A stretch of DNA of 64,000 bases from Okapia johnstoni. Its lineage: Eukaryota > Chordata > Mammalia > Artiodactyla > Giraffidae. A model generated the notes under the pieces. The model made no database searches and was not told the origin of the DNA. It saw only the letters and a program-made list of their open reading frames with translations. The stretch is from contig JAGTYA010000024.1 of the NCBI GenBank assembly GCA_024291935.2, forward strand, positions 3,224,001-3,288,000, in the 5' to 3' direction. Shown in pieces: positions 54,703 through 64,000 of the stretch. Each line of letters opens with the position of its first letter. Position 1 is the stretch's first letter. The position numbers and the translations under genes are program-made.

Positions 54703-55976
54703 GGACTTCCCTGGTCAGTCAGTCAGTCAGTTCAGTTCAGTCGCTCAGTCGTGTCCAACTCTTTGCGACCCCATGAATTGCAGCACTCCAGGCCTCCCTG
54801 TCCATCACCAACTCCCGGAGTCCACCCAAACCCATGTCCATCGAGTCGGTGATGCCATCCAACCATCTCATCCTCTGTCGTCCCCTTCTCCTCCTGCCCC
54901 CAAGCCTTCCCAGCATTAGAGTCTTTTCCAATGAGTCAACCCTTCGCATGAGGTAGCCAAAGTATTGGAGTTTCAGCTTCAACATCAGTCCTTCCAATGA
55001 ACACCCAGGACTGATCTCCTTTAGGATGGACTGGTTGGATCTCCTTGCAGTCCAATGGACTCTCAAGAGTCTTCTCCAACACCACAGTTCAAATGCATCA
55101 ATTCTTCGGCGCTCAGCTTTCTTCACCGTCCAACTCTCACATCCATACATGACCACTGGAAAAACCATAGCCTTGACTAGACGGACCTTTGTTGGCAAAG
55201 TAATGTCTCTGCTTTTAAATATGCTATCTAGGTTGGTCACAACTTTCCTTCCAAGGAATAAGCATCTTTTAATTTCATGGCTGCAATCACCATCAGCAGT
55301 GATTTTGGAGTCCAAAAAAGTAAAGTCTGATACTGTTTCCACTGTTTCCCCATCTATTTCCCATGAAGTGATGGGACCAGATGCCATGATCTTAGTTTTC
55401 TGAATGTTGAGCTTTAAGCCAACTTTTTCACTCTCCTCTTTCACTTTCATCAAGAGGCTCTTTAGTTCTTCTTCGCTTTCTGCCATAAGGGTGGTGTCAT
55501 CTGCATATCTGAGGTTATTGATATTTCTCCCGGCAATCTTGATTCCAGCTTGTGTTTCTTCCAGCCCAGCATTTCTCATGATGTACTCTGCATATAAGTT
55601 AAATAGGCAGGGTGACAATATACAGCCTTGACATACTCCTTTTCCTATTTGGAACCAGTCTGTTGTTCCATGTCCAGTTCTAACTGTTGCTTCCTGACCT
55701 GCACACAGGTTTCTTAAGAGACAGGTCAGATGGTCTGGTATTCCCATCTCTTTAAGAATTTTCCACAGTTTATTGTGATCCACACAGTCAAAGGCTTCCC
55801 TGGTGGTCCATGGCTAAGACTACTCACCCCCAATGCAGGGGGCCTGGGTTTGATCTCTCATCATGGAACTAGATCCCACATGCTGCAACTAAGAGTTCTC
55901 ATGCCACAATAAAGATCAAAGATACCACATGCTGCAACTAAGACCTGGTGCAGCCAAAGAAATAAATATCTAAATT
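54703..55976 (+). mobile_element. CHR-type SINE split by a BovB LINE
   Basis: The head begins at 54703 and resumes at 55795 (CTTCCCTGGTGGTCCATGGC), with the tail at about 55945-55970 (CCTGGTGCAGCCAAAGAAAT). Its own target duplication GAAATGATTCCA lies at 54691-54702 and 55977-55988. Confidence 0.93.
54716..55794 (-). pseudogene. BovB LINE with a long reverse-transcriptase fragment
   Basis: 5'-truncated BovB inserted in the head of a CHR SINE; the target duplication CTTCCCTGGT is at 54706-54715 and 55795-55804. A continuous 348-codon frame (55783-54737) covers the RT palm and C-terminal region: [20 protein letters not shown], the catalytic YADD at 55507-55496, then the end KSWTRLSD. A full BovB product also has an N-terminal endonuclease, which is missing here, so the copy cannot move by itself. 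The first Met lies inside the RT domain and is not a true start. Confidence 0.95.
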
Positions 55977-55988
55977 GAAATGATTCCA

Positions 55989-56245
55989 CATTCTTCCCTA
56001 TGATGTCCCAGAGGTAGGGGTGGTAACTGCTTCTTGCTTTTACTCTCTTTATGATACTTTAGTTTCTCTCTTGGCCTTTTTTATTCTCTAACATCTGCTT
56101 ACCAATTATTTGTATTAAATGTTCGCTCTTAAAACAACTGATACTTTTTCTGTCCCCTGATTGGATCCTGACTGATAGAGCAGCACAGCCCATTTCTTGG
56201 TGATGTGGATTCCAGGACCCAGAAATGGCCTCAAATACAATCCCC
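55989..56245. other. Nothing recognised
   Basis: Possible MaLR-like text near 56150 (TTGGATCCTGACTGATAGAG). No gene. Confidence 0.35.
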
Positions 56246-56455
56246 CAAGAACTTCCCCAGTGGCTCAGAAGGTAAAGGATCCTCCTGCAATGCAGGAGGC
56301 ACAAAAGGCGGATTCGATTCCTGAGTCAGGAAGATCCCCTGGAGAAGGGAATGAGAACACACTCCAGTATTCTTGCCTGGAGAATCCCATGGGCAGAGGA
56401 GCCTGGCGGGCTACAGTCCACAGGGTTGCGAAGAGTGGGACACAACTGAGGGACT
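56246..56455 (+). mobile_element. Bov-tA SINE
   Basis: GAACTTCCCCAGTGGCTCAG to GGGACACAACTGAGGGACTG. Confidence 0.93.
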
Positions 56456-56768
56456 GAGCCTACTCACAAGCACTGGCAGGTGAAAGATATTTTTAAAAGG
56501 TCCTGGAGCCACAGTCTTATCTTCTTTCAAGGCAACCACTTTGCTGGCACAAGGAATGGCCTGTCCAGTTTGGGATACAGAAGCAGGTGGCTTTTTCAGT
56601 TGTGCAAGGGACTAAATTATGAGGTTCTAGTCAATTTAGATCTCGGGCTTTAAGCAGAGTTCCTTCCTTAGTAAAGCTATGCTCCAATCATCTCTTCTTG
56701 CAACCTGGCTGGCCCTACTGTGAGTAGGGCATTGTTCCATCAAAGGACTTTGCTAAATGTAGCAAGAA
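56456..56768. other. Nothing recognised
   Basis: No gene. Possibly part of an older LTR. Confidence 0.35.
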
Positions 56769-57054
56769 GGATCCAGCTGCTGCTGCTGCTGCCAAGTCGT
56801 TTCAGTCGTGTCCGACTCTGTGCGACCCCATAGACGGCAGCCCACCAGGCTCCGCCGTCCCTGGGATTCTCCAGGCAAGAATACTGGAGTGGGTTGCCAT
56901 TTCCTTCTCCAGTGCATGAAAGGGAAAAGTGAAAGTGAAGTCGCTCAGTCGTCTCCGACTTTTAGCGACCCCACGGACTGCAGCCTACCAGGCTCCTCCA
57001 TCCATGGGATTTTCCAGGCAAGAGTACTGGAGTGGGGTGCCATTGCCTTCTCCG
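56769..57054 (-). mobile_element. Bov-A2 dimeric SINE
   Basis: Antisense with a CTG-repeat end (GCTGCTGCTGCTGCCAAGTC) and two Bov-A units joined by AGTGAAAGTGAAGTCGC. Frames on it are SINE. Confidence 0.94.
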
Positions 57055-57139
57055 AAGGAGCCAGCATGTACCAACAATTCGAATTTTACTACCACTGCCC
57101 CTAAAGCTACTGCCTCAGTTGGTTTATGACCTGCTTTCT

Positions 57140-57415
57140 TCTTTTAAAGAAAATAGTTTATTTGGCTGTGTTGGGCCTTAGTTGCAGCATGCAGCGTTTT
57201 CATTGTGTCAGGCAGGATCTTTCCTTGTGGAGCATGGGCCCTCTAGTTGCGGCACATAGACTCTAGTTGCAGCATGTGGGCTCAATAGTTTCAGCAAGAG
57301 GGCCTAGTTGCGCTGGGACATGTGGTATCTTAGTTCTCCTACCAGGGATTGAAACCTTGTCCCCTGCAATGCAAGATGGATTCTTAACCACTGGACCACC
57401 AGGGAAGTCCCTGTG
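57140..57415 (-). mobile_element. CHR-type SINE, long form
   Basis: Antisense, TTTATTTGGCTGTGTTGGGC to CACTGGACCACCAGGGAAGT. Confidence 0.9.
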
Positions 57416-57469
57416 ACCTGTGTTCCAAGATAAGACAGACAAAATATTTATTTATTGGGAATAAATATT

Positions 57470-57573
57470 TCATTTGTCACTTTATTTTTTATTTTATTGA
57501 CGTATAGTTGATTTACAATGTTACGTTGTATTAATTTCTTCTATACAACAAAATGACTCAGTCATATGTACAT
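57470..57573 (-). mobile_element. L1 3' end fragment
   Basis: Antisense: TTATTGACGTATAGTTGATT, TACAACAAAATGACTCAGTC. Confidence 0.78.
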
Positions 57574-57793
57574 ATGGGACTTCCCCCGTGGCTCAGCGGT
57601 AAAGAATCGGCCTGCACTGTGCAGGAGACACAGGAAATGTGAGTTAAATCCCTGAGTCAAGGAACATGCCCTGGAGGAAGGCATGGCAACCCACAGCAGT
57701 ATTCTTGCCTGAGAAATCCTGTGGACAAAGAAGCCTGGCAGGCTACAGTCCATGGAGTCGCAAAGAGTCAGACATGTGAAGCGACTAAGCAGC

Positions 57794-57824
<31 letters not shown>

Positions 57825-57836
57825 TGTGTGTGTGTA
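57574..57836 (+). mobile_element. Bov-tA SINE with a CG/TG microsatellite tail
   Basis: Body GGGACTTCCCCCGTGGCTCA to GAAGCGACTAAGCAG, followed at 57791-57836 by about ten CG units and then about thirteen TG units. An alternating CG run of this length is rare in mammalian DNA. Confidence 0.92.
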
Positions 57837-58549
57837 TTTCACTTCTGTAATAAAAGGTTCACCTGTGTTCCGGCCTACAAAAATCTGCTTCCTCAATGAC
57901 CCAGACCCTACCTCCTCCCTGAATCTACCCTCTTTAGGCTCTGTTTCCTGCAGCAACAGAAATTCTGATTAAAGTAGGGATTTTAAGTGATAGAGACCGG
58001 AAAAACTTATAACTTAAATTTTGGATTTAATTTTTCTAATGAAATGAAAAGTCCAGAGGTAGGCAGCCAGTGCTGTACTATTCCATAAAATCATCAGGGA
58101 CTTAGGCTCCTTTTGTTATCCTGTCTGTCATCTAGTACACAGCTTTCATATTTAAGATTCCTTCTGGGTCATAGGATAACTGCTGGAGGTCCAGTCATTA
58201 AAGCCAAGCTCCAGGAAGGAAGAATGGGAACATAAAGGGGCAAAAGATATACACCAACTGAACTAGCTCATCTTTTTAAAGAGCTTTCCTGGAAGCCCTA
58301 CCCAATAATTCCTACTTACATTTTGTTAGCCAGAATGTAGTCACATGACCACTCCTGCCTGTAAGAAAATGTAATTTCTTAGCTGAGAATATTGCTGTCT
58401 CAGGATTATGTTTGTAAGAAAGTGGGAAATGAATCTTGGTAAGTACATCTTAGCTGTTTGGATCAGCATGGGTTAGAGTGTAACCCATTAGCCATAAGCA
58501 TCCCACATGCTGTGGACATCAGTCAGAATATTTAAAGAGAACATGGACA
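57837..58549. other. Intergenic stretch, no gene recognised
   Basis: Nothing nameable. LTR-like text is possible around 58130-58330. Confidence 0.35.
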
Positions 58550-59544
58550 ACACACAAAAAATCAGTTTTGATTCTATATTCCAGCAATGAATAATATGAA
58601 AAGGAAATCATTTACAATTGCATCCAAGAGAATAAAATATCTAGGAATGAATGTAATCAAGGAGGTAAAAAACTTGTATACTGAAAGCTAGAAAACACTG
58701 CTGAAATTAAAAAAGATCTAAATAAATAGTAAGACTTTTCATGTTTATAGATGAGAAGACACTATTATTAAGATAACAATACTCCTCTCAGCAATCTACA
58801 GATTCAACACAATCCCTACTAATGGCCTTTTTTTTTTCTTTCAGAAATAGAAAAACTGACTCTCAAGTTCATGTAGAACTTCAAGGGACTCTGAATCGCC
58901 AAAGCAATACTGAAAAAGAAAAATAGAGCTGGAAAACTCAGACTTCCTGATTTCTAAACTTACTACAAAGCTACAATCATCAATACAGTGTGGTACTGGT
59001 ATAAGGATAGATATATAGACCAATGGAATAGAATTGAGAGCCCAGAAATAAACCCAAATGTCTATTGACTTTCAGTAACGGAGCCAAGACCAATAAGGGA
59101 AGAATAGTCTTTTCAATAAATGGTACTGAAACAACTGGATAACCGTGTACAGAAGAAGGAAGTTAGATCCCTATCTCACTCCATATACAAAAGTTAATGA
59201 AAATGAATCATTGACCTAAGTATAAGATCTAAAACTATAAAACCCTTAAAAAAAAACATAGAGGTAAATCTTCATAACCTCACATTTGGCAATGGATTCT
59301 TAGATTTCACAACAAAAGCCCAAACAAAAGGAAAAATAGATAATTTGGACTTCAAAAAATCAAAAATTTTGTATTCTCAAAGGTGTGAAAGCAGCTTACA
59401 GAATGAGAGAAAATATGTCCAAATTATATATCTGATAAGGGTTCAAATATATAAAGAACTCTTACAACTCAGCAACAAATAGACAAACAATCTAATTTAA
59501 AATGAGCAAAGAACTTGAATAGATGTTTTTTCAAAGACAATATA
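58550..59544 (+). mobile_element. L1 ORF2 3' portion (old)
   Basis: Landmarks ATTGCATCCAAGAGAATAAA, CTACAAAGCTACAATCATCA, CAGTGTGGTACTGGTATAAG and GACCAATGGAATAGAATTGA, with many stops. Cut by the BovB copy at 59545. Confidence 0.88.
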
Positions 59545-59752
59545 AAAGACCCTAATGCTGGGTAGGATTGGGGGCAGGAGGAGAAGGGGACGACAGAGGA
59601 TGAGATGGTTGGATGGCATCACCGACTCGATGGACATGGGTTTGGATAGACTCCGGGAGTTGGTGATGGACAGAGAGGCCTGGCATGCTGCAAATCATGG
59701 GGTCGCAAAGAGTCGGACACGACTGAGTGACTGAACTGAACTGAACTGAACT
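59545..59752 (+). mobile_element. BovB LINE 3' end
   Basis: AAAAGACCCTAATGCTGGGT to four GAACT repeats. 5'-truncated. Confidence 0.93.
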
Positions 59753-60430
59753 GATATGTATATGTTATCTATTTTACATATGTATGTTTATATTTTACAT
59801 ATGTATATGTTTCAATGCTATTCTTTCAAATCATTCCACCCTTTCCTTTTCCCACTGAGTCCAGAAGTCTGTTCTTTACGTCTGTGTCTCTTTTGCTGCC
59901 ATGCACATAGGATTGTCGGTACCATCTTTCTAGATTCCATACATATCCCTTAATATACGGTATTTGTCTTTCTGTTTCTGACTTACTTCACTCTGTATAA
60001 TAGGCTCTAGGTTCATCCACCTCGTTAGAACTGACTCAAATGCATTCCATTGTGTTTATGTACCACAACTTCCTTATCCATTCATCTGCCATGTCCTAGC
60101 TATTGTAAATAGTGCTGCAGTGAACATTGGAGTATACATGTCTTTTTCAATTCTGGTTTCCTCAGGGTACATGCCCAGTAGTGGGGTTGCTGGATCATAT
60201 GGTAGTTTTATTCCTAGTTTTTTAAGGAATCTCCATACTGTTCTCCATAGTGGTTGCATCAGTTTGCATTCCCACCAACAATGTAAGAGGGTTCCCTTTT
60301 CTTCATACCCTCTCCAGCATTTATTGTTTGTAGACTTGCTGATGATGGACATTCTGACTGGTGTGAGATGATACCTCATTGTGGTTTTGATTTTCATTTC
60401 TTTAAGAATGAGCGATGTTGAGCACCTCAA
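59753..60430 (-). mobile_element. Ruminant L1 3' end with ORF2 C-terminus
   Basis: Antisense. The 118-codon minus frame at 60430-60074 is the C-terminal end of L1 ORF2 ([29 protein letters not shown]). It continues leftwards into the 3' UTR. Opposed to the older L1 at 58550-59544. Confidence 0.93.
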
Positions 60431-62084
60431 CTTTGTTTAAAAGTGTGGAGGAAAAAAGTGGTCATGGACAGTATAGTTAATTAAGCAAATCAGTTAAGTG
60501 TAAGTCAATTAAGAGAGGTTCTTCTAATACATTTAATCCAAGTAGTAAGACTGAACTAAATTTCTTAGCAAGAGTGTAGAAGGCCATCTACTAAGCCACA
60601 AGGAAGTATTCTCTCCTCCCTTGTCTGAAGATTTTGATCCTCTCTTAATTGGTAAGGCTGAACCCCCATTGCTGGAGAAAACTTAAGTACCTTCTTGTCC
60701 CCTGGCCAGAACCAAAGTCCAAACCTAGCGTATGTTACAGGATAAAAAACAGACCGAAAAAAAATAATAGGCAAGAGGACTCTGCTGAAAGAAGAAATTG
60801 CAGCAATTTGCTATTTTATACAATGAAAAAGCAGGAGACTATTTGTGAGGGGGATTTGGAGGGTACTTAAGGAAAGCCTGAATATAATTTCAGATCAAAA
60901 TGAATGTATCGATCTCTGTGCTTACTGGAGAGTCTGCATTCAGTATGCTCCTTCTGACAGCTGGCAGCTGTTATTCTAGCAGTTTGAAGTGTTAGTTTAT
61001 GCAAATATGGGTACAATACTGACCCATCATTAATTTGTATGACAGTCAAAATCTCTTGGCATAAACCAGAGGAAGAAATTCAAAGATTCTTGAAGGCAGG
61101 ATGATTTATTGAATCTATAGATATGCATCTTGCTGACCAAGCCTATATTATATTCTTTGAAAAGATCCAAAATTTACCTCCTTTAACAAAGCTGAAGGAC
61201 AATTGATGAGGGAAGTGCCAAAATCATTAGAAAGCACTCTTCCGACCATCCTCTGTAAGTCAGGAATGGTGGTAATTGGGTCTACAATTGAAATAGACTC
61301 TCATCTCAGGGAGGATGGGAGGATTCTGGGGTGGTGAAGTCAGGTGGGAGCAGTTACCCATCAAATACAAAATGGGAAGTGTTATCAATAAGGAGCAGAG
61401 TAGGCATGAAGAATCACAGTGGTTTGATCTACAGAAGTCTTTGAAAGTAACTGACTAATCATTAACAGTTCCCATTTAGGTTTTTTTCTCCCATTTAGGA
61501 TTTTTATAACAATAACAAGAAAAAAACACTTCTGTGTCCAGTGAACAAAGGCTTCTACTGACATAACAAACAAATTTGATCTTTCATCCAATTCCCATGT
61601 CCAAATCAATTTACAAATGCTCTGACCACTAAGAAAAACAAAAATCAAGGACCCTTAAGGAGAGATACAACAAAAATACCATAAGATCATACTGTGAGTT
61701 TTTTCCTGCCTGATCCAAAGAACTTATGCTCAGACACTGGCCACACCTATTTCTAGTCAGCTATAATTCCCCTGTGCTGCACAAGAGTGTGGGCTTATGG
61801 AAATGTGTGATTCAGTACCAGTTGGAAAACAGAGACCACCCTACATATTTCAAGCAGAGAAGAATTTAATGCATGGATTGGTCACAAAGATATTGGAAAT
61901 GCTGAAAGCTAGTGGCGAAAGATGGAAGTCTCTGGAACCCAGGAAGCTGCTTTCACTCTTAGGCTGATGCCTACAACCCCACACTCACTATTGACAATGC
62001 CAGAGAACCTGCTGCTGCCAAAGATAAGGCACCTCCTGAAGCAGAAGACTTTCTCCCTTCCACCTTCAAATATAACCAAGTGGA
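60431..62084. other. Intergenic stretch, no gene recognised
   Basis: About 1.65 kb. Minus frames of 69, 60 and 87 codons contain no motif I recognise. An ancient retroviral or LINE origin is possible but not shown. Confidence 0.35.
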
Positions 62085-62375
62085 CTTTCCTGGTAGTCCA
62101 ATGGTTTAGAATCCACCTGCCAATGCAGGGGACATGGGTTTGATTCCTGGCCCAGGAAGATTCTATGTACTGTGGGGCAACTAAGCCCATGTGCCACAAC
62201 CATTGAGCCCATCTGCTGCAACTACTGAAGCCAACATGCCCTGGAGTCTGTACTCTGCAATGATAAGCCACCACAATAAGAAACCCAAGGACCACAACTA
62301 GAGTAGCCTCTGATCAATGCAACTAAAGAAAGCCCGTGGGCAGCAAGACCCAGCACAATCAAAAATAAATAAATA
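62085..62375 (+). mobile_element. CHR-type SINE, long form
   Basis: GGACTTTCCTGGTAGTCCAA, GGGTTTGATTCCTGGCCCAG, CAAAAATAAATAAATACAAA tail. Confidence 0.9.
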
Positions 62376-63713
62376 CAAATTTTAAATAAAGAAAGAAAAA
62401 AGCAAACATAGAACGGGAGAAGATGTTTGCAATACATATGGAGATTAGAAAATACCTATTAACAAAAAAACATAACTAGTTGTCTCTCATTGGCAGAAAC
62501 TAATGGGAACCCAGCTAGCAAAGGAATCTGGGATATATAGTTTGCAGGCTTCTAGCCCTGGGAGTACCAAAGAGATGACAAAAGAACAGATGAGAGACTA
62601 AGTACCAAGAGCCAATATGAAGTATAGGGAATTAGGCCATAAATAGAGTTTTGATCAAAGTCCATTTAAGGACCGATCTAGGCATGTACTAGTTTTTGTC
62701 CTCACTTGTGTAATTGGAATGAATATCTTAGATCACTGACAGAATCCTACATTGGCTCCTAGACAACATGTTAAAAATTTTTAATATAAGAAAAATGAAC
62801 TAGATATTATTGAAGTTCATCATTCCCATCAATATGTAAACTAAAATAAAAAATCCTGAGAGAATTGAAGAGACTAATTCCACCATTAATGACTTCGAAT
62901 ATGCAGACATGGGGATTTTTGTCACATATGTATCCATTCTTCAGACAACATAGATGAAGAACACAGAATAATATGTAAACTTAATCAGATGGTGACTCCA
63001 ATTGCAAAAGCTGTTCCAGATGTGGTTTTGGGGGGGAAAGTATACCAGCACAAGCCCCCAAATTTTATCAGAAAAAAACATGTATTTTTTTCCACTGTGG
63101 CAGAGAATAAAAGAAGCAGTTAGCTTTATAATCTTGCCCCAAAGAAAAGCCAACCCTTCTGCTCCATGCCCTAATTTAGTCTGCAGGAATTTTTACATTT
63201 TCACTCTGCTACCATCTGGATCATGCAGTCCAGTGCAGGAAACAGAAATCACTTCAGATATTTCAAGTAGATCTTGCTTGCCCATAGCCACTGCTGCAGA
63301 AAAATGCCTTCTGCCTCACTTATGTTTTCCTAAATCTCATCTAGAACCTTAGCTGCAACGGGGTCTGGGAAATGTTTTTAGCTTTACAGCTCCTCAGATA
63401 GAAGGATGGTGGCATAAAAGTCAAGAGTCAATCCAGGTATCTGTCACTTCATCCCATAGACAGTCACGTTGGAGGCCCCATATGGACAGAATACAAAACA
63501 TGGAAAATAGCAGGTGCCAAAGGGTGTGAGATGAATCCAGTGAAAATATAATAGCCTGACACTACATTAAAATCCTAGAGTCATATGGCCTGAACACATC
63601 AGGACATTTACTCCAAAGCAAAGGCCAAGGTTGCTGCACTTTAGACTTCCTTCCTCATAGAAGGAGCCCAGTACTTGATGGGTCTCTTTGGATTTGGGAG
63701 GAAACATACATCA
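62376..63713. other. Intergenic stretch with old LINE-like text
   Basis: 62475-62640 resembles an old L1 3' region (GTCTCTCATTGGCAGAAACT, TAGTTTGCAGGCTTCTAGCC), and 63330-63420 has similar text. A 116-codon plus frame (63002-63352) has no recognisable domain. Confidence 0.4.
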
Positions 63714-64000
63714 TGATTCATGTCAACAAACGTCTGAATAGTCAGGGCTATGGTCTTCCCAGTGGTCACATATGGCTGTGAGAGCTGGACCATAAAGAAG
63801 ACAGAGCACCAATGAATTGATGCCTTCGAACTGTGGTGTTGGAGAAGACTCTTGAGAGTCCCTTGACAGCGAGATCAAACCAGTCAATCTTAAAGGAAAT
63901 CAACCTTGAATATTCACTGGAAGGACTGATGCTGAAACTGAAGCTCCAGTATTTTGATCACCTGATGCAAACAGCTGACTCACTGGAAAAGTCCCTGATG
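63714..64000 (+). mobile_element. BovB LINE 3' region, cut by window edge
   Basis: From GTCAACAAACGTCTGAATAG through the AFELWCW-like region to AAAAGTCCCTGATG at the last base. The 3' tail lies outside the window. Confidence 0.9.

Noticed and set aside
54737..55783. 348-codon reverse transcriptase considered as a host gene or an active element
   Set aside because: It is a 5'-truncated BovB fragment with target duplications, lacking the endonuclease and a true start.
57791..57836. Short CG/TG array considered as a CRISPR or satellite array
   Set aside because: Simple dinucleotide repeat in a SINE tail, without spacers.
61100..61700. Possible processed pseudogene on the minus strand
   Set aside because: The partial frames match nothing I can name, and no poly-A tail or target duplication is visible.

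Overview
This window is nuclear DNA from a ruminant, most likely a bovid. The evidence is the density of ruminant-restricted repeats: many BovB (RTE-type) LINE 3' ends, Bov-tA and Bov-A2 SINEs, and CHR-type tRNA-Glu SINEs. These lie among older mammalian repeats (L1M, L2, MIR, MaLR LTRs, hAT fossils, a mariner).

One protein-coding gene is clear: ZBTB8B, on the minus strand. Its coding sequence is split over three exons: 42896-41918 (BTB/POZ domain, alanine tract, acidic linker), 30943-30765 (first C2H2 finger and most of the second) and 27566-27249 (last histidine of the second finger, a CXXC...CXXC module and an acidic tail). Both introns have GT..AG ends and compatible phases, and the joined product is 491 residues. 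A CpG island at about 49.15-49.93 kb, with CCAAT, GC-box and ZNF143-like motifs, is the likely promoter. A repeat-poor stretch after the stop codon (27.2 down to about 26.1 kb) is the likely 3' UTR.

Layout. 1-4.7 kb: nested transposon fossils, namely an inverted BovB pair, a minus-strand class I-like retroviral LTR with a tRNA-Arg-like primer site, a SINE and a dead mariner. 4.7-15.2 kb: old repeats broken up by SINEs, plus a BovB insertion with a 67-bp flanking direct repeat. 15.28-15.80 kb: a second CpG island with no gene I can assign, followed by a palindromic AT tract. 16-26 kb: old L1, MER20 and SINE copies around a repeat-poor interval (18.7-22.3 kb). 26-50 kb: ZBTB8B, its repeat-filled introns and its promoter. 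50-64 kb: upstream intergenic DNA with a MaLR LTR, nested SINE and BovB insertions, a 348-codon BovB reverse-transcriptase fragment, two opposed L1 pieces and another BovB copy cut by the window edge.

Nearly all other open frames are repeat-derived or chance. I see no tRNA, rRNA, CRISPR or prokaryotic feature, and nothing that amounts to a new biological system. The items most worth checking are the orphan CpG island, the ERV primer site, the 67-bp duplication and the exon-split zinc finger. Repeat family names were assigned by eye from recalled consensus sequences, and edges are approximate unless a target-site duplication is given.
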